Shown: positions 9,284 through 16,920 of the stretch, piece after piece
How positions within the stretch are numbered: the stretch's first letter is position 1
Layout: every line of letters begins with the position of its first letter
NCBI GenBank assembly: GCA_964489835.1
Contig: CAZBBC010000028.1
Span: forward strand, 1 to 37,074
Length of the DNA stretch: 37,074 nt
Direction: 5' to 3'
Source of the DNA: CAZBBC01 sp964489835
Lineage (GTDB): Bacteria; Calditrichota; Calditrichia; JAJRVZ01
Translations under genes and position numbers: made by a program
The notes under the pieces: generated by a model
The model's database searches: none
The model's input: only the letters and a program-made list of their open reading frames with translations
What the model was told of the DNA's origin: nothing

Positions 9284-11185
9284 TTATTTATTTTTTTCTT
9301 CCTGGAGTTCTTCATATTCTAACGGATGGTGGTGCTTGAGTTCTTCCTCGGTTATTTTCCCATCCATCCAGGTCAGACTCATAGGAAATTTTTCAGGATG
9401 AAAGATAACAAAGAACCAATGCCATATAATAATCGCCAGAGTGGCTAACCAGGCCTCAAAATAATGAATAATTTCTGCGACTTCAAACATCCACGACGGT
9501 AAATAGCGGACAAAAAATTCAGGGAACCAAAGAATCAATCCCGTCAGGGCCATGACAGCCGTTCCCCAGATAAGGGCCAGATATTCTGCTTTTTCCGTAT
9601 AATCCCAACGACCGAACTTTGGTTTTCGATTTGTTTTACCCAAATGAAATTTCATATTTTGCCAGAAACCGGTAATATCTGAGATTTTCGGGATCATACC
9701 GATAATATCTCTTCTTCCTTTGCGGTTAAATACAAAATAGGCGAACTGAACAAATGATATGGCAATCAGCACAACTGCAGCAATGCGATGTAATAAAGAC
9801 CGAATTTCTTCACTCATACCAATCGATACCAGACTTTCCACCCAGAGGGCGTTGGGGAATTTCAAGGCGAAACCTGTAATTACCAGAATCAAGAAACTCA
9901 GAATTAACAGCACATGCTGATAAACTTCAAACCGTTGGAAACGCCGATAGGTTCTGGAATTTTTTATTTCCTGGCGTTTTTGTCTGATGTAATAAGTATA
10001 AATGACGATATTATGAATAATCATACCCCCAATGATCACAAAAATGAGCCAGATATAAATATTTTTGGTATAAAATCCGGCAGGGTTCCGCGTTTCCAGG
10101 TCCTTCGGATGTACGGAAATTTTTATAAAATCTGCGTTTATGTTTTCATGGCACTTTGCACAGGTCCTTTCCAGATTATTCGGATGCACACTGGCTTCGG
10201 GATTATTCACCGACATGATCGCATGAACCTCGTGACAACTGGTACAATTAGCGGCTTCCGGGGAACCTTTTAAGACAGCGAGCCCATGATACGTGCGGTT
10301 GTAAGATTGAATTCTTTCCGCATCCAGACCAAAACGAGCCATCATCGCCTGTGAGGCGTGGCAATTGGCACATACCTGAGAGGAAAGGTTGAGCCGGTTG
10401 GTAATAGCATCCTTGTCCCTGGGAGAATCGATACGGTGCTCGCCATGGCAATCATTACACGTGGGTGATTCAAAATGACCATGCTGAACCGCTCGCCAGT
10501 GAATACTTTTATAATAAAACGCCTTTTCTTCTGCATGACATTCACCACAGGTTTCTGCCCGGTTAAGCTTATTAAACTTGGATCGCGGATCACTCATAAG
10601 ATAGATTTCATGGTATCCGTGGCAGCTGATACAGGTGGGCGCGCCTTTTTCCGGCTCCTCCTGCAATATTTTGTTATGAACGCTGTTATGATAGGCTTTT
10701 ACGGGTCCTTCTCCTCGTAATCCAAGTCTTGATATTACATCCGGCCGGGAATGGCAATGACCGCAGGTATTCTCTATATTCAATACAAAAGTGCGGGAAG
10801 TCGAATCGTCCGAGGCCTTTATATCATGGGTCCCATGACAATCCTTACAGCCGATAAATAGGGCGTTGTTGTCATCTATTGCTAAGGAATGAATACTTTG
10901 ACTGTATTCCTCCTGTGAACCATCATGACATTCCGCGCAGTTCACATCCGGCAAATCCTCGGCGTGGTCAACATCTTCAATGGTAGAGTGACAGTCAATA
11001 CATTCCATATCACCGTGAATGGACTTTTGATAGATCTCCGGATCTACATAAAGAGAGACCTCAAGGCTGTCATGTACTGTCTTGGTCATATCCTCATCAT
11101 TATGACAGTCCATACATTCCTCAACCGATTGTGCGAACAGAAATCCTGAAAGAAGTAAAGATAAAAATACTACGTATTTATACAT
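9284..11185 (-). CDS. 11-haem cytochrome c / cytochrome b fusion (CbcL-like)
   Basis: The 633-residue protein has a signal peptide ending near LFAQS, 11 CxxCH motifs between residues 24 and 346, then a membrane b-type domain with segments near 376-399, 422-442, 466-486, 530-550 and 570-595. Candidate haem-b ligands are in VYQHVLL, LLHRIAA and EIIHYFEAW. Its architecture and length match CbcL-type inner-membrane quinol:cytochrome oxidoreductases. It is paralogous to the 19-haem neighbour (shared CIDCH...CAECH and HGxHxI patterns). A clear AGGAG lies 4 bases before the ATG. A 203-bp gap with an operator-like inverted repeat separates it from the upstream 12-haem gene, so it may have its own promoter. 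Confidence 0.88.
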   Translation of the reverse strand: MYKYVVFLSLLLSGFLFAQSVEECMDCHNDEDMTKTVHDSLEVSLYVDPEIYQKSIHGDMECIDCHSTIEDVDHAEDLPDVNCAECHDGSQEEYSQSIHSLAIDDNNALFIGCKDCHGTHDIKASDDSTSRTFVLNIENTCGHCHSRPDVISRLGLRGEGPVKAYHNSVHNKILQEEPEKGAPTCISCHGYHEIYLMSDPRSKFNKLNRAETCGECHAEEKAFYYKSIHWRAVQHGHFESPTCNDCHGEHRIDSPRDKDAITNRLNLSSQVCANCHASQAMMARFGLDAERIQSYNRTYHGLAVLKGSPEAANCTSCHEVHAIMSVNNPEASVHPNNLERTCAKCHENINADFIKISVHPKDLETRNPAGFYTKNIYIWLIFVIIGGMIIHNIVIYTYYIRQKRQEIKNSRTYRRFQRFEVYQHVLLILSFLILVITGFALKFPNALWVESLVSIGMSEEIRSLLHRIAAVVLIAISFVQFAYFVFNRKGRRDIIGMIPKISDITGFWQNMKFHLGKTNRKPKFGRWDYTEKAEYLALIWGTAVMALTGLILWFPEFFVRYLPSWMFEVAEIIHYFEAWLATLAIIIWHWFFVIFHPEKFPMSLTWMDGKITEEELKHHHPLEYEELQEEKNK

Positions 11186-11242
11186 ATTACTCCTGTTATT
11201 AGCTTGGCATTATTAAAAAATGACCCCAAGGAATCGGAATCA

Positions 11243-11294
11243 TTTGCATCATTGGCGACAGGGTTCTTGTTGGATGCAAATACCGTTTTGCATC
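11243..11294. promoter_or_regulatory. Operator-like inverted repeat before the 11-haem c/b gene
   Basis: GATGCAAA (11273-11280) and TTTGCATC (11287-11294) form a perfect 8-bp inverted repeat with a 6-base spacer. A third TTTGCATC half-site lies at 11243-11250. The site is about 90-110 bp upstream of the 11-haem cytochrome start. It could bind a dimeric regulator; no regulator is identified. Confidence 0.35.
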
Positions 11295-11388
11295 ACCCTT
11301 AGCAGGCGGACGATCGCAGATTAAATCAAAAAGCCCGTGTTTATATTCTGGCTAATATGATATCCTGTTTAACTTATAATCATCAATA

Positions 11389-12279
11389 CTATTTTCCATG
11401 ACATTTGATACATACAATATCGGAATTGGCCTGGCTATGACAGGATTGACAATAATCGAAATTATACTGAGCCTCCCTGGCATGCTGCCCACCGTTTATT
11501 GTATTTGACCATCCGGCGTAACTGTGATTCTTGGGCATGACCATCTCAATTTGATGACAATCATTACAGAATGAAAATTCCCGGTGACAGGTAAGACAAT
11601 TTTCTTTATTTGCCTTTGCTTCCAAGCCATGGGTGATACGGTAGTTAAGCGGATGCACTTCATGATCCAAATTGTCTCCCTCATGGCAATTAATACAGTA
11701 ATTATTCGAGTGACAATGATTACATGAATTTGACTGCAGTTCGAATGCAATGCCATGATCTTTATTCCAGGAAACCATATGATTTTCCGGCCGAAGGATG
11801 AAATCCTGCCCATGACAGCTCAGACACTGCTCTTTTTCTTCCGTGAAATCGGCCATACCGTGGCAATCAGTACAAAGATCACGACCGGGTAGATGATTCT
11901 CAGCAGTAGGCTTGTCCTTTTCAATTATCCCCACGTGACAGGTGATACATTCTTCGCCAGCATCGATATGGGTCTTATGGGCAAAACGGGCGGAATAATC
12001 AATGATTCGGGGCTCCTCCATGGCATTATCTGGATTGGTGTGACAGAAGGTACACTCGGTATCATTTTCATCATGACAGGTATAGCAGGTTTCCATGGAA
12101 GGTAATAAGTTATCTCCCGGATTAAGGCTAGTGGTCGCCGGACCATGACAATCGGTACAAGACGCCCCGCCATCCTCATGATGGAACTGATGCGAAAATA
12201 TCAATGTATCCTCTTGTGCCATCAGGGTTACACCCCAGATAAAAACAATGCAACTGAATAGAATAGTAGTCTTTTTCAT
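11389..12279 (-). CDS. Periplasmic 12-haem cytochrome of an outer-membrane conduit
   Basis: The 296-residue protein has a signal peptide ending about LMAQE and 12 CxxCH motifs in about 270 residues, ending CIKCHGK at the extreme C-terminus. It has no membrane segment and no lipobox. Such haem density (one per about 23 residues) indicates a haem wire rather than an enzyme. It starts 10 bp after the stop of the beta-barrel gene, and its ribosome binding site AAAGG overlaps that junction. Gene pairing and size match the periplasmic cytochrome of porin-cytochrome conduits, where the cytochrome sits in the barrel lumen. Function is inferred from architecture and context. Confidence 0.85.
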   Translation of the reverse strand: MKKTTILFSCIVFIWGVTLMAQEDTLIFSHQFHHEDGGASCTDCHGPATTSLNPGDNLLPSMETCYTCHDENDTECTFCHTNPDNAMEEPRIIDYSARFAHKTHIDAGEECITCHVGIIEKDKPTAENHLPGRDLCTDCHGMADFTEEKEQCLSCHGQDFILRPENHMVSWNKDHGIAFELQSNSCNHCHSNNYCINCHEGDNLDHEVHPLNYRITHGLEAKANKENCLTCHREFSFCNDCHQIEMVMPKNHSYAGWSNTINGGQHAREAQYNFDYCQSCHSQANSDIVCIKCHGK

Positions 12280-12289
12280 GGTTTACCTT

Positions 12290-13510
12290 TTACCATATAA
12301 AGTGAATATGATTTAAAACACGATGATCTGTATCCTTAAACTTATTGTTCAGCAACTGATACTCAAGATCGGTTTTCCAATGTTGGGAGTAAGTATACGT
12401 CAATCGCAGGGCATTGGCCAGTTGATTTTCATAGGCATATATTTCCTCAAAGCGGTAGCGCATATAATCGATTGAGACTGAACCGATGAGTCCGGGCATA
12501 AATTCATATCCATAATTAATCAGAAAACCTAACTGATCGCCGAGATCACCGGTTTCATACACCAGTCCAACAGAGCCATTACTATTATTTACCGAAGTGA
12601 TAAGGCGATGTCCCTGTCCCTCCTCAAGCATAAACAGGTGATAATTGGCGGTCACTGAATAATTATCCGTCAGATAATAGGTACCACCTAAACCAGCCTG
12701 ACGATATTCTTTTAAATCAAATATATTGTAATAGGAGTCGGCATATACCTGCGGATGCTGTTGTTTCAGGTTTACATTTAAATAAAATTTCTTAGAAGGA
12801 GAAAAACGTGTTGAAAAATAGAGGCGATGCAAACGACTGTTGGCGATGTCATAATGAGCCTGCAGCAGAAATTTCCACGCGGGGAGGGTATAATTGGATA
12901 CATTTAGCCCGACAATCTGCCATTGTATCTCACTGGCGTAGGTTTTTTGCAGATAGGATAATTGCAAATCGGTTTGATATAAGTTAAAATATTTTAATGA
13001 GCCACCATAAACAGCAGCATCATCAAACTCATACAGCTTATAACTGCGAAGCAGATGCGACTCAACGCCACCGTACAATTGGACCTGCAGATCCCGCACC
13101 GGTTTTAGGGTTAGATTCGCACCATCGAGACTACCAAAAGTGATGCCCGGATGATAAAAGATCCGTCCCACCTCCAGATCAAGATATCCGCCGAACAGGT
13201 CCTGTGCAGAAAGGGATATTCGATTGATACGGTAACGAAGATCTTCGTCAATATCTTCCTGTAAATCCGTCAATACACGCGTATCAAGGTTAAATGTTAA
13301 GCGGTTCAATTCTTTCATCCTTGCCTGGAAGCGGAGATACTGAAACAGAAATACATGGGTTTCAGAATCATCCGTTCCTCCTAAAAGAGGTGTTTCGAAA
13401 GCATAGACTGAGTTAGTAAATCTGCCTTTGGTCACAATATCCTGGGCCTGGATACTAAGGGTGCTCACTGCAATGAATGCGGCGAGTACTACTAAATGTT
13501 TTGATTTCAT
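12290..13510 (-). CDS. Outer-membrane beta-barrel protein of a porin-cytochrome conduit
   Basis: The 406-residue protein has a signal peptide ending SIQAQ, then continuous amphipathic strands of alternating aromatic/hydrophobic and polar residues with no cysteine motifs. It ends in a C-terminal aromatic (HFIW), as expected for BAM-assembled barrels. It is directly followed by the 12-haem cytochrome and sits among other respiratory cytochromes, so a role as the porin sheath of an extracellular electron conduit is likely. I cannot assign it to a named family such as MtrB, OmbB or ExtI from sequence alone, and it is shorter than MtrB. The start codon is preceded by GGGTTGAACCC, a small palindrome that might affect translation. 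Confidence 0.75.
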   Translation of the reverse strand: MKSKHLVVLAAFIAVSTLSIQAQDIVTKGRFTNSVYAFETPLLGGTDDSETHVFLFQYLRFQARMKELNRLTFNLDTRVLTDLQEDIDEDLRYRINRISLSAQDLFGGYLDLEVGRIFYHPGITFGSLDGANLTLKPVRDLQVQLYGGVESHLLRSYKLYEFDDAAVYGGSLKYFNLYQTDLQLSYLQKTYASEIQWQIVGLNVSNYTLPAWKFLLQAHYDIANSRLHRLYFSTRFSPSKKFYLNVNLKQQHPQVYADSYYNIFDLKEYRQAGLGGTYYLTDNYSVTANYHLFMLEEGQGHRLITSVNNSNGSVGLVYETGDLGDQLGFLINYGYEFMPGLIGSVSIDYMRYRFEEIYAYENQLANALRLTYTYSQHWKTDLEYQLLNNKFKDTDHRVLNHIHFIW

Positions 13511-13578
13511 GGGTTCAACCCGCTTGATAAAGTTTTCTGGTAATAAAATTATTTTAACCTGATGGATACACTTTTATC

Positions 13579-13594
13579 GACAAAATTTATGCCA
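13579..13594 (-). promoter_or_regulatory. Weak sigma54-type promoter candidate for the barrel/12-haem operon
   Basis: The minus strand reads TGGCAT-AAATT-TTGT. The -24 GG element is good, but the -12 element has GT instead of GC. It lies about 70 bp upstream of the barrel start. The same TGGCAT-N5-TTGT form occurs before the heptahaem quinol dehydrogenase gene. Confidence 0.3.
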
Positions 13595-13898
13595 ATAAAA
13601 ATTATTGTGCCTAAACAATTGATAACGTTTAAGTTAGATTTGAAATAAGAATATATAAATATCAGCTTTTTAATTAAATTTTCAATATTTTCGATTTTAA
13701 TTTCTCAATTCTAATAAATCTTAATCGGAGAAGTAATTTTGACTCTAGAAAATAACAAAAAAAATACAAAATAAATAGTCAGAAATATTTCCCCGGTGGA
13801 TTTGCTGATATTGCAAAGATTAGGATGTAGACCCGGATATGAATCAAAATCTGTTTCAGGAAGAAATTATTCTCAATTTCCAGACAGTATGATAACGA

Positions 13899-13926
13899 AA
13901 TATGCCGGGCTATGGCCTGGCATATT
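13899..13926 (-). terminator. Hairpin terminator after the UGA-interrupted cytochrome gene
   Basis: A 12-bp stem (AATATGCCAGGC / GCCCGGCATATT on the minus strand, one G-U pair) with a 4-base loop begins 30 bases after the stop codon. Only a short T-run follows, so efficiency is uncertain. Confidence 0.5.
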
Positions 13927-13955
13927 AGCCTTGAAGGGGATATATCACATACCTT

Positions 13956-15338
13956 TTAATCCATAAAAACAGACTCATTCGCAATTAATTCAGCCTCCAG
14001 ATAAGTGGAATCTACATCTGATCTTGTGAGTAACCAGTCATCATTTCCATGACAGGATTCTCCACACCAGGCTGTACCTGTTGTATCCGTTTGAGAAGTC
14101 CATCTTTTAATATTGTGTGGTGTTGCATATTTCCAGGTCGGTTCGGCCTCGAAGGTTGATAAACTTATACCACCCTGCCAATTATCATAAGTATCAGGTG
14201 CAATCGGAATATGACGCACTAAGGCATAGTCATAATCTCTTTCCGAACTCTTTAAGTAATTTTTACCAATTTTAAATGAAGGATAAGATTTACCGGTGAT
14301 CCCGGCACCTACATGGCAACCGTTACAGCTTTTGTAAGGCTGAGAATGACAGACCTGGCAAGATAGCTTTGGATCGTTCCCGATAGAATGTGTCGCATGG
14401 TATATATTATAATCAGTATTGTTCGTATCAGTAACAGTATAGCTATGACATTCTTCACATGATGGGATTATATTAGATCCTTCCATATAGCGATAGGTAT
14501 ACTGATTCCCGTCACCATGCATTTCATGACTTTCATGGCAAAACTCACATCTAAAGCCTTTATTGTAATGAACATCGGCACTGATACCACCCGGCCATCC
14601 AGCTTCACCAGCATGGGATCCTTTAAATTCCTCACCGACGCGTGAGCCATGACAGGCAGTACAATTATTAGTCATATTAGGCGTACTCCGGAAAGTATGC
14701 CCACTAATAAATCCGCTGTTCACCGAAACCGGCCTGATCACATGACATTCACCGCAGGTAGCATGGCATTTACCGCAATCACGACCGAAACCGGCCTTCA
14801 TCTCCGGATCATTCCGCAGATCTGAACCACCGGATCTTAACATGAATCTTTGGTAATATCCTTCCTGGGTGTAATGCAAACTCTTTGCAAATTGTGACAC
14901 GATATTAGCATGGCAACCAGCACAAAATTTATCAGCCTGCGTACTGGGATGAGCGACAAAATCATCCGATTCTGAATGTGCTTCTGTTTTTGATTCTTCG
15001 GTTAATTCCGTTTTAGAATTTCCATTATGACAGGCCGTACAACTAAGTTGTCCATGTGTCGTATTCAAAAAATCAGCATTAACGAAGACGCGATCCTCTG
15101 GACTCAACTGAGCCACGGTGCCGCCTCAACCCTCACCCGATTCACCACCATCATCATCAAGAGGTTCGGCCACCTTTGCAAGCAATTCCTTGTTTAAATG
15201 GCAGCCTTCACAGCTGGACTGTGATTCAGAAGAAAATATATTATCGCTTAGGTTGTTATCATATTTTTCTTCGCAGGCCATGATTAGAAGAGATACTAGA
15301 AATATTGAAAGAGTAAAAATAATGATATGTCGCTTCAT
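13956..15338 (-). CDS. Lipoprotein multihaem cytochrome with in-frame UGA (possible selenocysteine)
   Basis: Two open frames are really one. Residues 1-70 (15126-15338) carry a lipobox ending LLIMAC, a first haem motif CEGCH and a Gly/Asp-rich linker ending GESGEG. A single TGA (15126-15128) follows, then in the same frame GGTVAQLSPEDR and 386 residues starting formally at GTG 15116. The second part has nine more CxxCH motifs (including adjacent CGKCH-AT-CGECH) and one CGESCH (CX3CH), but no signal peptide of its own, so it could not be exported or haem-loaded alone. With readthrough the product is 460 residues with 11 haem sites. A SECIS-like hairpin directly follows the UGA. Alternatives are a nonsense mutation or a sequencing error. 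GAGG lies before the ATG. Confidence 0.75.
15099..15115 (-). promoter_or_regulatory. SECIS-like hairpin downstream of in-frame UGA
   Basis: The mRNA reads UGG-CUC-AGUU-GAG-U-CCA: six base pairs, a single bulged U on the 3' side and a four-base apical loop with G as its second base. The loop starts 17 bases after the UGA. CC/GG pairs could extend the stem outward. As I recall them, bacterial SECIS rules ask for a loop about 16-37 bases after UGA with a G in its first two positions, and this hairpin meets both. Confidence 0.45.
15126..15128 (-). other. In-frame TGA codon (candidate Sec codon)
   Basis: This codon interrupts an otherwise continuous frame in the context GESGEG-TGA-GGTV. No frameshift is needed to join the two halves. 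TGA terminates prs normally, so general reassignment of TGA is excluded. Confidence 0.8.
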
Positions 15339-15365
15339 CTGGAAACCTCATATTCTATGACTGCT

Positions 15366-15408
15366 TAAAAAAAGGGAGTCCGGTTTATGAACCGGCACCC
15401 CCCTTTTA
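15366..15408 (-). terminator. Strong intrinsic terminator after the rhodanese gene
   Basis: On the minus strand a GC-rich stem (GGTGCCGGTT / AACCGGACTCCC, loop CATA, some mismatches) is followed by seven T residues. It lies about 30 bases after the rhodanese stop and 28 bases before the UGA-interrupted cytochrome start. That next gene therefore depends on readthrough or on its own promoter. Confidence 0.75.
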
Positions 15409-15438
15409 TATTAGTACCTAAGATCCACCAGGACATTA

Positions 15439-16431
15439 TTATGGATTTGTACCCACAGTAACCGCAAAATCATTGGCATCCGTTCCCTCATTAAAAGGAC
15501 TGGCGACTCTGACGGCGGCATCTTTTGTCCAGGACATAATTCCAAATTTCAGGTTTACTGCATTATACCCCATTAAATTTAAAGCGGTCGTAGCAACTCC
15601 ACCGGTATGTCCGGTATAGCAATATACGACAATATCTTCATCCGGATCTAATTTCTTTAAATTATCAACTACGCCAATTTCTTTCCAGGGAATATTGACC
15701 GCGCCGGGTATATGACCAATATCGTAGGCAGAAGCCGCTCTGACGCTCACAATTTGGGGATCGTTTGAAGTGTCACCATCATTCAGATTATCAAAAAGAT
15801 CTTGTGCTAAGATTGTAGGTGCGTCATTTACAACATAGTCATCAGCCGCTGCTCTTAACACTTCTTCCACATTTTGAGAGGATACAAAATTTGGATCGGC
15901 TAATTCATAATCACCACCACTATTAGAAGAAGTTTCGACCGCGAAATCATGAGCATCAGTACCTTCAACATACGGACTGATAACCCGTACACTTGCATCC
16001 TTTGTCCAGGACATCATTCCAAACTTCATATTGTATGCATCAAATCCCAACACATTTAAAACGGTAGTAGCGATTTCCCCGGTATGTCCGGTGTAACAAT
16101 AGACGGCGATTTTCTGATCGGTTGGTAATTTTGCCAAATTTTCTGGTTTTGCAATCTCACGCCAGGGAATATTAATAGCACCTGGTACATGGCCTATCGC
16201 ATAATGCGCTGCTGAGCGTACACTTACGACAAAATAATCACCGCTATTATCAAAAATAGTTTTAGCAGTAATAGGAGCCCCACGACCTGCACTTACTACG
16301 TCATTTACCGTTGGCTGAATAAGTTCAAAATTCGAACTTGTTTCTTCTTCAGGCTCGGTCGACGATTTACAAGCAAAAAACAATGACAAAGATAAAGCTA
16401 ATAATAAAAGCAACATTCTGTTAACTAACAT
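15439..16431 (-). CDS. Tandem rhodanese-domain lipoprotein
   Basis: The 330-residue protein has a lipobox ending LFFAC (Cys21) and two rhodanese domains (about 35-165 and 185-320). Both keep a catalytic-type cysteine in an identical loop, CYTGHTG (Cys112 and Cys271), and both end with a similar MSWTKDA segment, so the protein arose by duplication. Rhodaneses move sulfane sulfur or, in extracytoplasmic forms, may act in thiol or sulfur chemistry. Rhodanese-like lipoproteins also occur beside outer-membrane electron-conduit genes in Geobacter (ext clusters), consistent with this neighbourhood. It has its own sigma54 promoter upstream, AAGGAG before ATG, and a terminator downstream, so it is a monocistronic unit. 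Confidence 0.88.
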   Translation of the reverse strand: MLVNRMLLLLLALSLSLFFACKSSTEPEEETSSNFELIQPTVNDVVSAGRGAPITAKTIFDNSGDYFVVSVRSAAHYAIGHVPGAINIPWREIAKPENLAKLPTDQKIAVYCYTGHTGEIATTVLNVLGFDAYNMKFGMMSWTKDASVRVISPYVEGTDAHDFAVETSSNSGGDYELADPNFVSSQNVEEVLRAAADDYVVNDAPTILAQDLFDNLNDGDTSNDPQIVSVRAASAYDIGHIPGAVNIPWKEIGVVDNLKKLDPDEDIVVYCYTGHTGGVATTALNLMGYNAVNLKFGIMSWTKDAAVRVASPFNEGTDANDFAVTVGTNP

Positions 16432-16497
16432 TCTGATACTCCTTCGGTTAAAATAAAATGATTAGATAAGATTTTGTGAATTTTATCTTAAAGTTTC

Positions 16498-16512
16498 GCA
16501 AATTTTGTGCCA
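16498..16512 (-). promoter_or_regulatory. Sigma54 promoter of the rhodanese lipoprotein gene
   Basis: The minus strand reads TGGCAC-AAAAT-TTGC, a full match to the -24/-12 consensus TGGCAC-N5-TTGC. The predicted start of transcription is near 16486, giving a leader of about 55 bases. Confidence 0.75.
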
Positions 16513-16588
16513 CATTTAACAATCAAACGTAACTAATTAATTAACAATAAGATAAAGATTGTTTTTATTAGTCAGTCATTTACATGAA

Positions 16589-16605
16589 TGGAACCGCCTG
16601 TTTCA
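16589..16605. promoter_or_regulatory. Enhancer-like palindrome, rhodanese site 1
   Basis: TGGAAC-CGCCT-GTTTCA, centred about 111 bp upstream of the predicted sigma54 start. It has the same arm sequence and 5-base spacer as the sites before the FeS-NrfD operon. Confidence 0.5.
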
Positions 16606-16657
16606 TTTAGTGTGAAATAACATAGATAACTAATTGTTTTTACTAATATTAAAATAG

Positions 16658-16674
16658 TGGAACAATGTGTTCAA
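16658..16674. promoter_or_regulatory. Enhancer-like palindrome, rhodanese site 2
   Basis: TGGAAC-AATGT-GTTCAA, centred about 180 bp upstream of the predicted start. It has a 5-base spacer and one degenerate arm. A TGAAAC half-site follows at 16686-16691. Confidence 0.42.
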
Positions 16675-16854
16675 GGAATAGACAATGAAACATTCTGCTC
16701 ATTTTCCTGTTATAGCCAGGGAAATGAGTATCTTTATAGATTTACACCCTGTGCTTTTAAGTCCCTGGATGATTGAAAATTGGGCTTCTATATAGATAAA
16801 TAAAAAGAATTGAGTATAAACATATCATTTAGATAAAATACACGTATAAGAAAA

Positions 16855-16886
16855 CCCCCGGCGTGCGGTAGGCACAGACCGGGGGG
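16855..16886 (-). terminator. Intrinsic terminator after the PKD-domain cytochrome gene
   Basis: On the minus strand a CCCCCGG / CCGGGGG stem encloses an inner GTGC / GCAC stem and is followed by TTTTCTT. It lies about 35 bases after the cytochrome stop codon. Confidence 0.75.
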
Positions 16887-16920
16887 TAATGGAGGGAACC
16901 AGGTATATTAACTCAGTAAT

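Larger units (their letters stand above)
13511..13955. other. Intergenic region before the barrel gene
   Basis: This 445-bp AT-rich stretch has no credible gene. It carries a hairpin after the interrupted cytochrome (13899-13926), a weak sigma54-like element (13579-13594) and an inverted repeat TTTGC-N7-GCAAA near 13810-13826. Confidence 0.45.
16432..16854. other. Regulatory intergenic region of the rhodanese gene
   Basis: This stretch has no gene. It contains a consensus sigma54 promoter at 16498-16512 and an upstream array of palindromic enhancer-like sites at 16589-16605, 16658-16674 and a half-site at 16686-16691. Confidence 0.65.

Noticed and set aside
13956..15116. A separate 386-residue cytochrome starting at GTG 15116
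   Set aside because: It would lack a signal peptide needed for export and haem attachment, and the frame is continuous with the upstream lipoprotein fragment apart from one TGA.
15126..15128. Genome-wide reassignment of TGA to an amino acid
   Set aside because: The prs gene ends in TGA exactly at its expected family length, so TGA works as stop here.
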